64,000 bases of DNA. Origin: Apricaphanius iberus. Taxonomy: Eukaryota > Chordata > Actinopteri > Cyprinodontiformes > Aphaniidae. The stretch covers positions 248,001 through 312,000 of the forward strand of contig JAPXFQ010000787.1 of assembly GCA_028564705.1 (NCBI GenBank), in the 5' to 3' direction. The notes under the pieces were generated by a model. It saw only the letters and a program-made list of their open reading frames with translations, made no database searches and had not been told where the DNA came from. The translations under genes and the position numbers were made by a program. Position 1 is the stretch's first letter. Each line of letters begins with the position of its first letter. Below, piece by piece: positions 34,806-46,955 of this stretch.

Positions 34806-35007
34806 TTAGGCTCCTCATTCATTCTCCTCACTCAGGCTGATCATACTTTGGAGAGTCATTGAAATGTTCTAAAGGATGAGTAAAGCTAAAGGTTCTCAAG
34901 CGTTCATATTCTAATATTGTTATCTGTAGTAATAACAACTAAAGCTAAAAGGCTCTCAAACTATAAATTCTTAGCTAAATGACAGGCACTACAGGTAACT
35001 TCTTTAG

Positions 35008-35207
35008 AAACGAATGTCTACTCAAGCTCTCAGTTTCTCAAACTTAGAACTACCTAGCCATCAAACCCCTATTAAAGAAGAACAACCTACTGTAGATAAT
35101 ATATCAATGAAAAATTACAGGCCAATCTGTAATCTCCCATTCATCAGTAAGATTATTGAAAAACCTGTATTTCAACAATTGAATACATTGCTGACAATAA
35201 ACGACTC
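35008..35207 (+). pseudogene. L2-like LINE reverse transcriptase, 5' piece
   Basis: The frame gives ENYRPICNLPFISKI-type text: MKNYRPICNLPFISKIIEKP then VFQQLNTLLTINDS, the conserved start of an L2-clade reverse transcriptase (NYRPISNLPFLSKxLEKxVxxQL). It is cut at 35207 by a 1.1-kb insertion and resumes at 36342. Both pieces together form one decayed LINE copy on the plus strand. Confidence 0.85.
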
Positions 35208-36341
35208 TGTAGGGGAATTGTCAATTAAAAATAATTAATTAATTGATAATTGTTATCATCTATCTGGTGATGCTAAGAATATTAACTAATAGTTGTAAAT
35301 TAGTAGTTTAATTGTTGTTTAAATCATTTCATCGGGGCACCATCCAGCCTTTGTCTGGAAACAAAATATGATATATAATCAAAGGGGAATTATCAACCAA
35401 AAATCTCACTTATAGTTATTATTAGTGATTACAGCAGCAAAATCCTATCTGAAGGAAATGAATTCTTTGCAATAATTCACACACACACTCAGAATAAAAG
35501 AAACCAGAGATTTGATTTAATTGAACTAATTTATTCTAAAAACACATCTAAAATAAAAACACTACTTATACCAAACAGTTCTGTAAAGACTACCGGTACC
35601 TGAGCAATATGGCGACCAGCGATGACGTCACTTAGGCGCATCACGGGCGCTTCATAGGTACGTACGTCGGATCACGCACGCATGCGTAGATGCGAGATAC
35701 GGCTACAAGCAGGCACACACACGAAAGTAGGGGGATGTTTTATGGCTGATCTTTTATGATCTGCAAGAAGCCTGTTTGTCTCTTCGGACAAAGAGACCAC
35801 GTGGCGCTTATCTACCAGATTAGCCCTCGCGAAGGGGAAACAGAGCTCAAAAAGGGGATAAAAAAAATTAAGAGAGAGAGAGGTTCAGCGGACTGCGCAG
35901 ATAGTTTGGGGGCCAGCCAAACTATTGAAAGGGCTTTGTTGCAGGAAGGGGAAAAATCCAAAACACGTGTCAGGAAAAGAGGTCTCTCCTCTGAAGTTCT
36001 GAAAGAACTTGCCCACTTGAAGAAACGAGCTGGAAGAGGAAGATGGATACTAATCCATCGCTTTTTATGGCGGCTTTGGGTGCTTTGCCCTCCTTCCTTG
36101 TATTGATCGCGAATCAGGCCGTGGCAAAGACAGGGGTCTTTGATAGATTGCTATCCCAGCCAACTGGTGCAGCAGATCATCCAGCACTCAGCGGATTCGA
36201 AACGGGGAAGAAGCGGATAGTTCTGCTCTTGGTTATAATGGCGTGGCCAGGGGAAAAGGGGTGTGCCGCCGAGGGGGAAAGGAAATTTGTCTGATCTTAC
36301 AAACAGACTGTCTTAATATCAACATTCATGAGTCAGACCCA
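35208..36341. mobile_element. 1.1-kb insertion in the LINE, possibly a solo LTR
   Basis: It separates LTINDS from NSLDHFQSDF, which are adjacent in intact L2 proteins. The insert starts TGTAGGGGAATTG and ends GTCAGACCCA, so TG...CA ends are possible. ACGACTC on the left and ACAACTC on the right could be a target duplication with one change. The 116-aa frame at 35756-36106 has no domain I recognise. TG...CA ends suggest a solo LTR of an endogenous retrovirus or other LTR element, but no second LTR, primer site or polyprotein is seen. Confidence 0.4.
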
Positions 36342-37316
36342 ACAACTCCCTAGATCATTTTCAGTCCGATTTCAGGTACGGAAGTCACTGAGACTGCCAT
36401 TGTCAAAGTTTTCAGTGACATCTTCATAAATACAGACTGCGGCAGAACCACAGTTCTGGTTCTGTTGGACTTCATTGCAGCGTTTGACGACTCTCTGGTA
36501 CAGCACTTCAATGGTTTGAGTCTTACCTCAAGAGCAGCAAGTTCTTTGTGTCCATCTGAAATTTCTCATCAGAACAAATAGAAATCACATGTAGGGTCCC
36601 CCAGGGCTCCATCCTGGGACCCCTCCTGTTCAATATTTACATGCTCCCACTAACCAAGATTATAGCACCCAAAAAGATTAGTTACCATAACTATGCAGAC
36701 GACACACAGCTATACATTACATTGTCACCAGGTGAGTTTGATTCTATCAAGACCTTAAATGAATGCATTGAACAAATCAACGACTGGATGTCCGATAACT
36801 TCCTCCAGCTAAACAGAAACAAAACAGAAATAATTAATTTTGGACCTAAGGAGGAACGATCAAGAGTCAGCACACAGCTTCAGCTAATACAAAAAAAAAC
36901 TAGTAATCTAGGTGTAATAATGGACTCAGACCTCCAGGGTCACATAAAAGCAATAACAAGGTCAGCCTTCTATCACCTGAAGAACATTTCTTGTATTAAA
37001 GGACTGATGTCACAGAAGGACCTTATAAAACTGATCCATGGGTTCATCTTTAGTCAGATTGATTACTGCAACAGCGTCCTCACAGGTCTACCTTAAAAGT
37101 CAGACAGCTGCAGCTGAATTAGAAAGCTGCTTCCCATGTTCTCACTAGAACTTGGAAAGTAGAACACATCACCCCAGTTCTTAAGTCCCTCCACTGGCTC
37201 CCTGTATTTCAGAGAATAGACTATAAAATACTCTTGCTAGTTTATAATCACACCAAAGTATATTGGAGATCTGTTGTCACTATACCAACCCAGCAGACCA
37301 CTCAGATCAGTGGTTC
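36342..37316 (+). pseudogene. L2-like LINE reverse transcriptase, 3' piece
   Basis: It resumes with NSLDHFQSDF, then [33 protein letters not shown] and [10 protein letters not shown]. The FxDD-type catalytic box is YADD. Later blocks are [31 protein letters not shown] and [19 protein letters not shown], then frameshifted text. All are in L2 order. The longest open frame is 36641-37096 (151 aa). Stops between blocks show it is inactive. Confidence 0.88.
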
Positions 37317-37598
37317 AAACTAATACTACTCAAGCTATTGGCTACTTAAGCTAAAGGTTGCTCAAGGTATCCGTTACTTAAGCTAACAACCTCACAAGGT
37401 AACTTCTATGCTAGTTAGCAATTATTCACGCTTATGAATTCTAATCAAATATACAGCCATGCAAGCTATCTCATAATTAGCTTCATTCGCCAAGTTTGTT
37501 CACACAAACAAGGAATTTGACTTCATTTCCATTTTGCACTAAATGAAGACTTGCTAGATATGAAAATATTATAAAATATTATAATTGGTAATGCAGTT

Positions 37599-37635
<37 letters not shown>
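37599..37635. repeat. compound (TA)n(TG)n microsatellite
   Basis: About eight TA units pass directly into about ten TG units. Confidence 0.9.
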
Positions 37636-39252
37636 TATTTTTTACAACAGAGGAAGACAAGATCGAATTACCTTCTACACAAACTTTACTAAGTACAAAC
37701 ATATGGCTTATCAAGCTAAGTTACAGAAACTCTAGCTAACACCTTTATTCAACATATGTACATACTTAAGTATCTATTTAAGATGAATAATACCAGAGCT
37801 GACGGCTAATCACGTTAGCAGCTATTCGGTATAATGGTTACTCAAGCTAAAATCTGCTAAATTCTTTCAAATCTAACAGTTAATCAGCAGTGGGTTGTAT
37901 TATTATTGCCTCCCAGTTCTCACAACTCTGAACAGAACAAAAAGCTAATCCACCTGTGAGAAGCAAAAATTCCAGCATCTATCAGCTGAGGTACATGCAT
38001 TACCTTTAGATTGGTCGATTGAAATTACAATGACATTGTAAACAACGGTTTTAAGTATAAGCTGCAAGAAGAGTTTTTGTTGTTGTTTGAGTATTCACTC
38101 GAGTCGTCTCCATAAGGATTCCCTGCTTCTTATCCAAATAAGAGCAATATGACTGCAGTCTACTGCAGTTGAAATACTGACTGCTACTAGCTGCTGTACA
38201 TAAACTCCATGGACAGAAATGTTCATTTAAATTAAGTAATTTTAAAGCTAGCTTCATTTGACATGTTACTCTTAGCTCAGTTTTTGAACTTCCTTTGGTT
38301 CCCATTTTGGTTCCCTTTTTGTGCTACAACTCACTTTAATAGCAGTTGTTTAGAAAAGCAACTGAAAAAGAGAAGTGGATATTTTTCATTTTTACAAATG
38401 CCAAATTACTCAGCAGAAAAAATATAATTAACACATAAATCAAAAGTCAAAATTACTGCAGGCCTCCTGAGATCTGGGTCCAGTGAGCTATGGTTCATTA
38501 AAAAAGTGACCGACGTTAAAAGTTAGACAATAAACTTTGATCCTTTTGTTGCTGCTCACATCATCTTCATCCTCTACCTCCGCATCTCCATCAACTTCAG
38601 ACGCCGCCTCCTGCCAAGACACTGGTAGCTATAGATGGATATGTGCTCTGTTGCTGAATATACCTCCCTGCTTGCATGGCGTTTCCCCCTGCAGCTAATG
38701 TTCCCTGCCAGTCTGGCCTGACTCCAGCCCACATCTGCAATACTAATCTATAATTCTGTTTAATTAATGACCATTACAGCAGCAGTTACTGCAAACCCCC
38801 TCTTTCTCTCTGCTGCCGCCCCGTCTAACAGTCTGCAGGAACTTGCTATATGCTTTTTACAGAATCACAGTAAAGTCATGAGCATTTTCTTGGAAATGAT
38901 GTTGTAAGATGGTTTTTAAACCTCTGCAGAGAGACTCTGCTTTTGCTGACAGCCTCTCCTGCAGGTGTTTTTTTTTTTCTTCGCTAAGCACTCTTCTTTT
39001 GTACTTCAGTGTTTGAATTGCATTCAGATCCTCCAAGTTGTCACACCGCCTGTCAGTGCAGCTGTTCCCAGTGGCTGCACATGAAACGCACATCCGCCAA
39101 CTGACTCCATCGTTTCAGTTTGGAGTCTGAAAAGCCTGGTAGATGTGCAGAGATGATGCCTCGATGTGCATCCAGATGACCTCCCTATTTAATCCCTTCT
39201 CTGCCTTCCGTAACCTCCTCTTCTCCTGTCTGTGTTGCTGCTTTTTATCCAG

Positions 39253-39358
39253 GGGCCACAACCAGAGGATGGAGTTCCTCGGAGACTCCATCATGCAGCT
39301 GGTAGCCACCGAATATCTCTTCATCCACTTCCCCGACCACCATGAAGGACACTTAACT
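39253..39358 (+). CDS. drosha: drosha exon: RNase IIIb signature
   Basis: 106 nt after TTTTTATCCAG, entered in phase 2 and ending in phase 0 at GTAAGA. One base completes Leu, then GHNQRMEFLGDSIMQLVATE and YLFIHFPDHHEGHLT follow. RMEFLGDS holds the first two acidic active-site residues of RNase IIIb (E and D spaced by four, as in all RNase III enzymes). RNase IIIb cuts the 5' strand of the primary microRNA hairpin while RNase IIIa cuts the 3' strand. The sequence is as expected for vertebrate Drosha, without change at active positions. A shadow 110-aa frame at 39143-39475 runs through the exon in phase but begins and ends in intron. Confidence 0.98.
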
Positions 39359-41966
39359 GTAAGATCAAATCACTCGAATCAAATGTCATCACCCACACTC
39401 CTTACAAGGCTTTCATTTCATTTTCCCACCCGCAGACATCCATTTTCGCATCTTTACTTTTCTGCTGCCACATGAATTTACTATTTAGTTTTCAGAGTGA
39501 TTTTTTGTCTGTTTTAAGACAATATTTTCCAGGTTCTGCTCCACAGAAAAACGTCCACCTCGGTGTGTTTACTTTATTCCGCGTGATGGGTATCGTCGCA
39601 TTGACCAAATTGTTCAGCGCGGTTCGATAACAGAAACGTCTTTATCTACAGATTTTTTTTGTGTCAGCCTCTGTCCCGTTTTAGGAAAATTAAATTTGGG
39701 TCAGGGTGAAATTTTCAACCTGGAAAATGAACAGCCTGATTTTGATTTAGTGTCTCGTAGGGACACAGTCATACAAGGCCAGAAGAGGCCTAAAACCTGA
39801 ATAACTCCCTCCGAGATGGATATTCTCTGGCGGGGTAACGGTAGTTAGCTTCAAAGTTAGCATCAAACGTAGAGTGGCCAGAATAGAACTGAATAGAGGT
39901 TTCTTTTTTATTAATGAAGGTTAAGCGAGTGTAGTTGATGGATGAAAACGGTCAGTGTCGTTTAGAAATTTGAATGACATTTGAGCTGTGCTTCAAGTGG
40001 CAACAAGAAATGCTGGTTCTCTTTTTTTTCATTGAGATCGGAACCTAAAATACAGCAATTCCCGAAGGTGAATATATCCCCAGCTTTGTATGCATCACAA
40101 TGCACAAAACAAAAGGAGGCAGCTCAGGTCAAAATATCCTATATAATCAAGTTGAGTCCTATGTTCACTTTGTAAATGCAATGATTTCAAATGAAAGTGT
40201 AAAATTACAACATTTTCTTTGCTTTATTATAGGAAAACAGGAAAGGAACAACAGTGTAACAGAAAATGTTAAATTTTTTGAAGTAGAAAAAAGGTGGTAC
40301 TGAATTTATGTGTAATTACATAAAATGTGCTGATCAAAAGAATGTTAAAGTATGCATAAAATGAATAATATAAATTAGAAAATACTATGGCTGTCAAACA
40401 ATTACGTTTTTTTTAATCAAATCATAAGGTAGCTATGAAAAAAATCTAAGCTGGTTAATACATTTAAACATGATTGAAATAATACAATATTTGGTGTAAA
40501 TAAAAGATCAAACTAGATGTTGAACAGATGTTCCTCTGAAATATTTTGGCCTACAGGTAATAAAAACCCTGAAAGAATTTCAGCTTCTCGGAAAATTCCA
40601 AATTTTTTCCTTATAGGCAATAATGATTCACTTTCCTTAAGGGTGTGATTCTCAGATGAGCAATCTTGTGGTCACTTGTTAATGGAGAGGACAAAAATCA
40701 CATGCGGAGTACCCCAAGGCTCCATCTTCGGGTCCCATTTATGGATGGATGCAGCAGAACTTTCTCCAGCTGAATAGAAACAATGCTGAAGTAACTATTT
40801 TTGGACCTAAAGAGTCAGCACACGGCTTCAGTTAAAACGGCTGGAAACTACTGATAAGGCCCAATATCTAGATGTAGTGATGGACTCAGAACTGCACCTC
40901 CTGGATTGCATAAAAGCAATAACAATCATCTAAAGAACATTTCTAGGATCAAAACACCAATGTCCCAACAGGATCTAAAGAAACTCATCCATGCATTCAT
41001 CTTCAGTCTGATGGATTACTGAAACAGCATCTTTCAGTTTCTATGCTCTAGTCTGGAACAAGCTTCCAAATAAATGTAAAGTGGCTGAAACACTGAGTAC
41101 CTTTGCAAATCGAGGCTAAAAACCCCAACTGATTAGAGATGTCGTTGATTAATAATCTCTGGAAAATTGTAAATTCTTGTCTGCATTTCAACTTTTCATT
41201 ACTTGTCAGTCATGTGAGAATACCAACTTTTGCTCTTTAGATTTGGTAGTATAACCACTTAATTAAATAATTGGATATTTGGTGGAAAAAATACATGCAG
41301 AATTAAACAATGAAGGATTTCAGGTATGTGGAGTTGTTTTTTTAAGCTTAGAATGAAGTGATATCAAAAGTCCATCCATCGCTGCACAAGCAGTTATTTC
41401 TTATTTGGTGTAAGTCTTCGTGTCATTTGTATAAAAGCCTCCAGCAACCTTTGATGGCTGCTGAAAGCTTAGAGCAATACCCAGGAGTCAACATGGGGTG
41501 CATCTAAAATGGATTTGGAATCGGGATAAAAAGTGCCCATTCAACTGGTGTTGCCGTCTGTTTTTTTGCCACTTCAGTCAAGGTTTGGTGTGTACTGTAA
41601 AAAAATAAAAATGAGGGCATATCACAGCAAGACAGACTCAGACAAGTTCCGTTTCATTCCATTTGCTCTCTTCTGCAACTCCTGGCTATATTTACCATGT
41701 TTGTGTGTTTCTTTTTGAGACTTAAATGCACCCTAACAAGTCGAACATGTTGTCATCTGCTCCGCTCCGAGTCACAATGTAATATTTAAGAGACTAAAAC
41801 ATTTTCTCTGCATGAATTATTCCACGTTCCACTCCATTTCCATGTTTGGCTTTTTATTGACTAGTTTTTTTTCCGGCTTCGTGTTTTCCCTGTGCATTGA
41901 GTGATGCTCACCTTGCTGCTCACATGCAACATGATTTGCTGTTTGTTTTTGTTTTTTTCCCTGCAG
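39359..41966. other. drosha intron (2.6 kb)
   Basis: Mostly AT-rich sequence without recognisable genes. It holds the decayed L2 relic at 40640-41140. Around 40386-40470, ATGGCTGTCAAACAATTACG followed by T-rich DNA resembles the end of a fish hAT MITE. Nothing supported in 39370-40380 or 41150-41950. Confidence 0.9.
40640..41140 (+). mobile_element. decayed L2-like LINE relic
   Basis: TCACATGCGGAGTACCCCAA gives TCGVPQGSI, followed after a deletion by [20 protein letters not shown] and, out of frame, the HxFIFSLMDY block and WNKLPNKCKVAETLSTFANR near the 3' end. These are the same blocks, in the same order, as the LINE at 36342-37316, but with internal deletions and stops. Confidence 0.75.
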
Positions 41967-42108
41967 CTCCTCCGCAGCTCGTTGGTGAACAACCGGACTC
42001 AGGCCAAAGTGGCAGAAGAGCTGGGCATGCAGGAGTATGCCATCACCAATGACAAGACCAAGCGGCCTGTCGCGCTCCGCACAAAAACTCTGGCGGACTT
42101 GTTGGAGT
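41967..42108 (+). CDS. drosha: drosha exon: RNase IIIb second acidic pair
   Basis: 142 nt after TTTTTTTCCCTGCAG, entered in phase 0 and ending in phase 1 at GTAGGT. It encodes LLRSSLVNNRTQAKVAEELG, MQEYAITNDKTKRPVALRTK and TLADLLE plus the first base of Ser. ADLLE carries the third and fourth acidic active-site residues (D and E three apart), which complete the RNase IIIb metal site started in the previous exon. The final Glu codon lies directly at the exon end. No changes from the vertebrate Drosha pattern are evident. Confidence 0.98.
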
Positions 42109-42214
42109 GTAGGTTCATGTCTTTCATCGCAACCTTGTTATATGTATAGTAAGCCATGAGGACGTCCCCCTCCGGATCTCAAATCGGATTGGACTGACAT
42201 TCTAACATTTTTCA

Positions 42215-42600
42215 GAGATCAGCTATAAAAGCTCACGAGTTGCAGTGATCTTTACCAAAGTACTTCCTAGTTTCATTTGATGATGATTGTGCAATAATTC
42301 AAACCTCCATAGCAGTGCAAACAAGGACTCTCAATTACCACAAATCAGCATAGAAGATTAAACGCACTACTAAAATGGGTAAATTTCAACAAATATGCTT
42401 AACTGTACTTTAAAAGGCATAGAAACTCACCTTCTGGCATTTAAACGCAACAATCAACCAAAAAAAAGAGAAAAAGTTCTCTCACTCCCGCGGGGAAGAG
42501 GAGGAAAAAATTCAGACTGAGCTGCAGTGGTGCTGCATTCAAACAGCGTAGGAAATCAATGCTTAGTTCATGAGCATATGGTATTTAGGCTTAATAATAC
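42215..42600. repeat. dispersed repeat, copy A
   Basis: It shares an ordered series of blocks with 48225-48560: AATTCAAACCTCC(A/G)TAGC, AACAAATATGCTTAACT, CACCTTCTGGCATTTA-like text, GCAACAATCAACC against GCAACAATAAACC, and GGTGCATTCAAA. It is an ancient transposon family of unknown type, same orientation in both places. Confidence 0.75.
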
Positions 42601-44689
42601 TGCAACTTACAAACTTAGAACAATATGGGTTTTCTAACACATATTTACTCAAAAATATATTGAATGTGATCCCATAAAAGTGGAAGAGCAGCATTGTGCA
42701 CACCAGCAAATATTAAAAGAATTATACATATATAAACACAGATATAGACATAAAATACTGTACCAAGTGTTTAGCTTTTTTACTTCTGTCTAAAATATTA
42801 AACTGAAGCTGACCTTTAATTCTCTAAGATTTAGATTTCATGAGATTTGCACCAATAATTGTAATGTTTTTTAATAAAACTAGTCTTATTAAAAAATTAA
42901 GTACTTGCTAAAAATATTTGAGTTATATACATTGCAATGCTAAAGACAAAATATGGAATCGTGACTCGAAATCGAATTTGAGGTTAAAAGATTGGGTCGG
43001 GGCCACAAAATGCTAATCGGGACATGCCGTTTTACGTTTCTTTATCAAGATCCTTTCGTAAGTAGGATTCACAAAGTGCTTCACAACAGACAAGAAAAAA
43101 AGAAAGAAAAGATGGACAAAACGAACAAAACTAATCCATCAGGAGAAAACGTATTGTAAAATTCTTTTGAAAGTGAGATTAAAGGGCACTTAACACAAAG
43201 TTTTTCAGCAAAACAAAGGTTTTTTCTTGCCGATCCAGCCTGTCGTTTCCACCAGATTAGGGTGTTGGGATTGGCGAAAACACAGCCTCTCGAAAACGGG
43301 TTCCAAAGTTGAGAATTCTAACACGTGGTGATTCATTGTCGTTTTAACTCCATGCTGGGGATTTTGTAAAACAATGACCTAACTGTCAGCTGCTCACAGC
43401 ATATTGGACCTGCACATCGCTATCTAAAGGCCAGGCGTATGTACTACATTGTTTTCAACGAGATGAAATCGCGCAAATTCAAAATAAAACTGCAACGTCG
43501 GCGTGTAAACTAACCCTAAAAACCAAGTCCTCTCATTTATCAAATGATGGTAGAAACTGTCCTACATTCTGTGCTATGAATGAAATGGCGAATGTTCGCA
43601 CAAACAGTCAAAAGTCGGATATGATTTCCTTCATGATTTAAAAAAACCCTTATATTTGGGTTAAACAAAGATTGAGAGAATGAATGAATACATCATTTTT
43701 CAGCTAATGTTTATTTGTGGAGAATAAATCTTGTACTTTCAGTTTAGCTGTGTTTTGGAAATTCAATGCAGTTAATCCACAGAAAGAAAACAACGCACAA
43801 AAAACTATCAAACCTGTATTTATTATGTTTGTTTATATTATTACAAACAATAGCTTGGGTATTATAATTTTAAGTTCTGTAAAAAAGTATTTGTTCTGTT
43901 TTAGCTTCTTTCACCACATGTAAATATTTTAGATCAAACAAATGATCCTGCTAGACAAAGATAATGTGATTAAAGGCAAAAAAAACTTCAAATGATAATT
44001 TTACTAAGTAAAAATCCAACCTGGCCGTACCTTGAAACTAGATGAATTGGATTTGGAAATCATCGGATCTAAATTGCTTTCAACTGTTCCTATTCTGTCA
44101 GAAACCTTGGAGTGTTTGTTTTTTGTGCTTATAAATTTGAGAAGAAAGTACAATCTGTCGTCATGAGCAGTTAACATTTGCATAATATTTCTAAAGCTAA
44201 ACCTTTTCTGCACTGAAAAATCCTTAAAACCTTAGTCTAGATTGAACGGCTGTGGCTCTCTCTATCAGCGTTAAAATATTGACTATTCATTTGCTGACAG
44301 GAACCAGAAGCCATGATGAAATCATTAGTTTTAGCTCATTTGTGTCGGGTGTATGGCTTGGCACCTATTTATTTAACCAAACTATTGAAGCCATATGATC
44401 CTAGAAGAGCAATTTTGGCTTTAAATTCAAGTTTACTTTGAGCCCTTCAGGTCTTTAACGCTGTTATCCGTGTATTATAGGCTATAGCTGCTTTTTGGTT
44501 GATTAAAATGTGGCATAGGAATACATTTTGAGAAAATAACCTCCTGAACCTTGTAGCTTAGCCACCAAACCACTATTGAGCGTTTAGGAAAGGTAGCGAT
44601 GCGTGTGTTACATCGCTGACGGTTAATTAAGGCCTACTCTTCTTGACATAATTTTTATTCAGCCACATCTGGATTTTTTTTAACACAAG

Positions 44690-44990
44690 TAGCTTGTTCC
44701 AGGTCATACCAAAGAATCTTAGCAGGGTTTAAGGCCAGAATTTGACTAGATCATTCCAAGATTATTATTAGATTATTTTTTTGAAGCATTTAGAGTTGGT
44801 GAGCTTTGGATCATTGTTCTGCTGCAAACCCAAACGTAGTCTAGTTTAAGGTCATGAACTTGGGTCTTTAATCTGTTTCTTAAATGTGTTTAGATCAGGC
44901 CCCACTTCATGTCGACAGCAGTGTTTTTTCTCCGGCAGATATTCAGTAAAGCAGACTCGACTTTTGAAATAAATCTGGCTAATACCTGCT
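44690..44990 (-). pseudogene. probable Tc1-like transposase relic
   Basis: On the minus strand near 44800-44830 the text reads QQNNDPKLTN, resembling the QQDNDPKHT block around the second catalytic Asp of Tc1 transposases (here Asn). The rest is frameshifted and only loosely similar. No ends were found. Confidence 0.45.
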
Positions 44991-45189
44991 AGTTCCTGAT
45001 AACACAAAAAAAGCTAGGTTAACAACAGCTAAAGAATTAAAAGAAAAAAGGCTTAAAGAATTAAAAAACAATGTAAACTGCTTAGTTCAGTTTTAAATAA
45101 AAGCCAGCTGATAGAAATGTTTTCAAAAACAAATTTAAAATGATCCAATGTGTAGGCCGGTTGTGGGGAAGACCATTCCACAACTTCGG

Positions 45190-45460
45190 ACCTATAATTT
45201 CACCGATAATTTGACCAAAAATGTTTACTTTTCACTTGAAATTTTTATTTCGTGGTCAATTTTATAATTTTTTTTTTTATATCAACTTCACCATCATTTG
45301 TTGTAAAAAATGGAGAAGAAAATAAAACCTGTCTTCCAAGTCATTGCGTTTTTTCGTAAGGTAGAAGTATCGACATTAGTACTCGGCATCGGCAAGTACT
45401 CACATCCAAGTATCTTTATTGCATCGGTTTGGAAAAAAAAGTGGTATCATTGCATCTCTA
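45190..45460 (-). mobile_element. hAT-type MITE fragment (copy 3, inverted)
   Basis: Read in reverse, it carries TAGAGATGCAATGATACCAC, CTTCTACCTTACG and AAAACAGGTTTTATTTTCTTC-like blocks of the element at 46605-46955, in the opposite orientation. One end is missing. Confidence 0.65.
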
Positions 45461-46042
45461 GATTTCATGATAACCTCCTTTAGCAGGCTTGTTTTGGGTA
45501 AAAACAGCACAACATTTAAAGGGTTAAACGGGTAAATATTTTCAAGAGCTCTGCATAAAAACATTGACTGTCTGACCGAATGGTTTTTAACGGCACATCA
45601 GCCATAAAAAAAACCCATCAAACTGATTAAACTCTGCTCATATTGCAACCTGTTACGTTTTTTTACCCCACAAATTCAGAACCAAAGTCTGGTCCGGTAA
45701 CTTCAGATAGCTCCCAGGGGTTGAAGCATACGAGCAACAACATTAAGGGACATTACAGTTTGTCCTGCAGGCTGCGCTGGACCACAGCTTCTGATAATCA
45801 CAACTTTCTGGGATCATTAGGCTGCTGTATTATTTTTGATGGGAGTGCTGAGGTCAGCGCCACACTGCGGGATGTAAACCGAGCTGCCAACTGCCTCGCA
45901 GACAGGTGAAATTAATCAATCACTGCTTTTGTATTCTTTTTATTTATTTATTTTTCTTTAAATGTGAGATCTTAACTCTGGCAATTGAAGAAAGCGGCAA
46001 CACACAAGGGTGATAGTTTTGGAGCTTTCAGAAGCTCTATAC

Positions 46043-46540
46043 CAGAGATGTCCAAACGTTTTGCTACATGGGCCAAAGTCAACACGTTGAAAGTACCCAT
46101 GGGACACGGAAATATATTTTTTCTTTTAAAAAAATGTTTTTTACCTGCGTAACAATGAATTAAATTTAATATTTTGATAAAACAAATACAGTAGGAATTG
46201 TTGTAGAAAAGAGTAAGGTTTGTTTCATTCTTTCTTTGAAAATATGCTTGGTTGTCTCTACGTCTGCTATTTCATTAGCCGCTAATGCAATGCAAAGGAG
46301 AAAGCAAAAAAATATGACCGTTAAAAGATGACTAATTTGTTTTCTCCCATGGAACATTTTATAATCATTTTAGTTTGTCAACAAAAATTATACAAACAAA
46401 AAAAAGGTCTCCATCTGCATTAATCATTTGTGTCTTGTTGCAAATTGCAGAAGGTATCAATCTTAAATGGTGGTCATGGGCCGCGCAAAATCGGTCAAAG
46501 GGCCGTAAATGGCCCCCGGGCCACACTTTGGACATCCCTG
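46043..46540. mobile_element. hAT (Charlie-type) MITE, 498 bp
   Basis: The ends CAGAGATGTCCAAACGTTTTG and CACTTTGGACATCCCTG are inverted repeats. The flanks CTCTATAC and CTATAGAC agree at 6 of 8 positions, fitting an 8-bp hAT target duplication. The GGGCCGTAAATGGCCCCCGG text near the right end is a recurrent feature of this family. Two short ORFs inside have no domain. Confidence 0.75.
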
Positions 46541-46604
46541 CTATAGACAGTCTGGTTAAAACACACTTACCTCCAGAGAACATCAATTCTTGATGGCTAA
46601 TTAT

Positions 46605-46955
46605 TAGGGATGCAGCGATACCACTTTTTTCAAAACCGATACCATACCGATGCTTGGATCAGAATACTTACCGATACCGAGTACCAATGCTGATACTTCT
46701 ACCGCACAAACAAAGTGCTATCAATTGGGAGTCAGGTTTTATTTTCTTCTCTGCTTGTTATAAGAAATGATGGTGAATTAGATCAAAAAATAAACATTAA
46801 TAAAAATGACAACAGAACTTACATTTAAAAGTTAAAAACTAATATTTTCTGTGAAATTATTGCTGCATTTCCACATCTTAAGTATCGGTTCATGGTATCG
46901 GTTAAAAATAGCCGATACCGATACCAGTGCATTAGGCAGTAGCGGTGCATCCCTA
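46605..46955 (+). mobile_element. hAT-type MITE, 351 bp, with exact 8-bp duplication
   Basis: The ends TAGGGATGCAGCGATACC and GTAGCGGTGCATCCCTA are inverted repeats, flanked by CTAATTAT on both sides (46597-46604 and 46956-46963). The interior is rich in CCGATACC. Related copies are at 5927-6273 (same orientation) and 45190-45460 (inverted, truncated). No coding content. Confidence 0.88.

Larger units (their letters stand above)
20719..39252. other. drosha intron (18.5 kb)
   Basis: The largest intron in the window. It contains the DD38E element, Kolobok-like, Harbinger-type and L2-like elements listed separately. The stretches 26050-29600, 29640-30630, 32660-34260 and 37640-39250 show no gene, only AT-rich or complex unique sequence. 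At 33431-33470, AATGGTGCGTTCAGACCGCA resembles one end of a common fish MITE. ORFs at 27888-28133, 28724-28969 and 29763-30005 have no recognisable domain. Confidence 0.9.

Noticed and set aside
35756..36106. 116-aa ORF as a possible retroviral or host gene
   Set aside because: No motif could be recognised and no upstream primer site or downstream polyprotein is present; kept only as part of the unidentified insertion.
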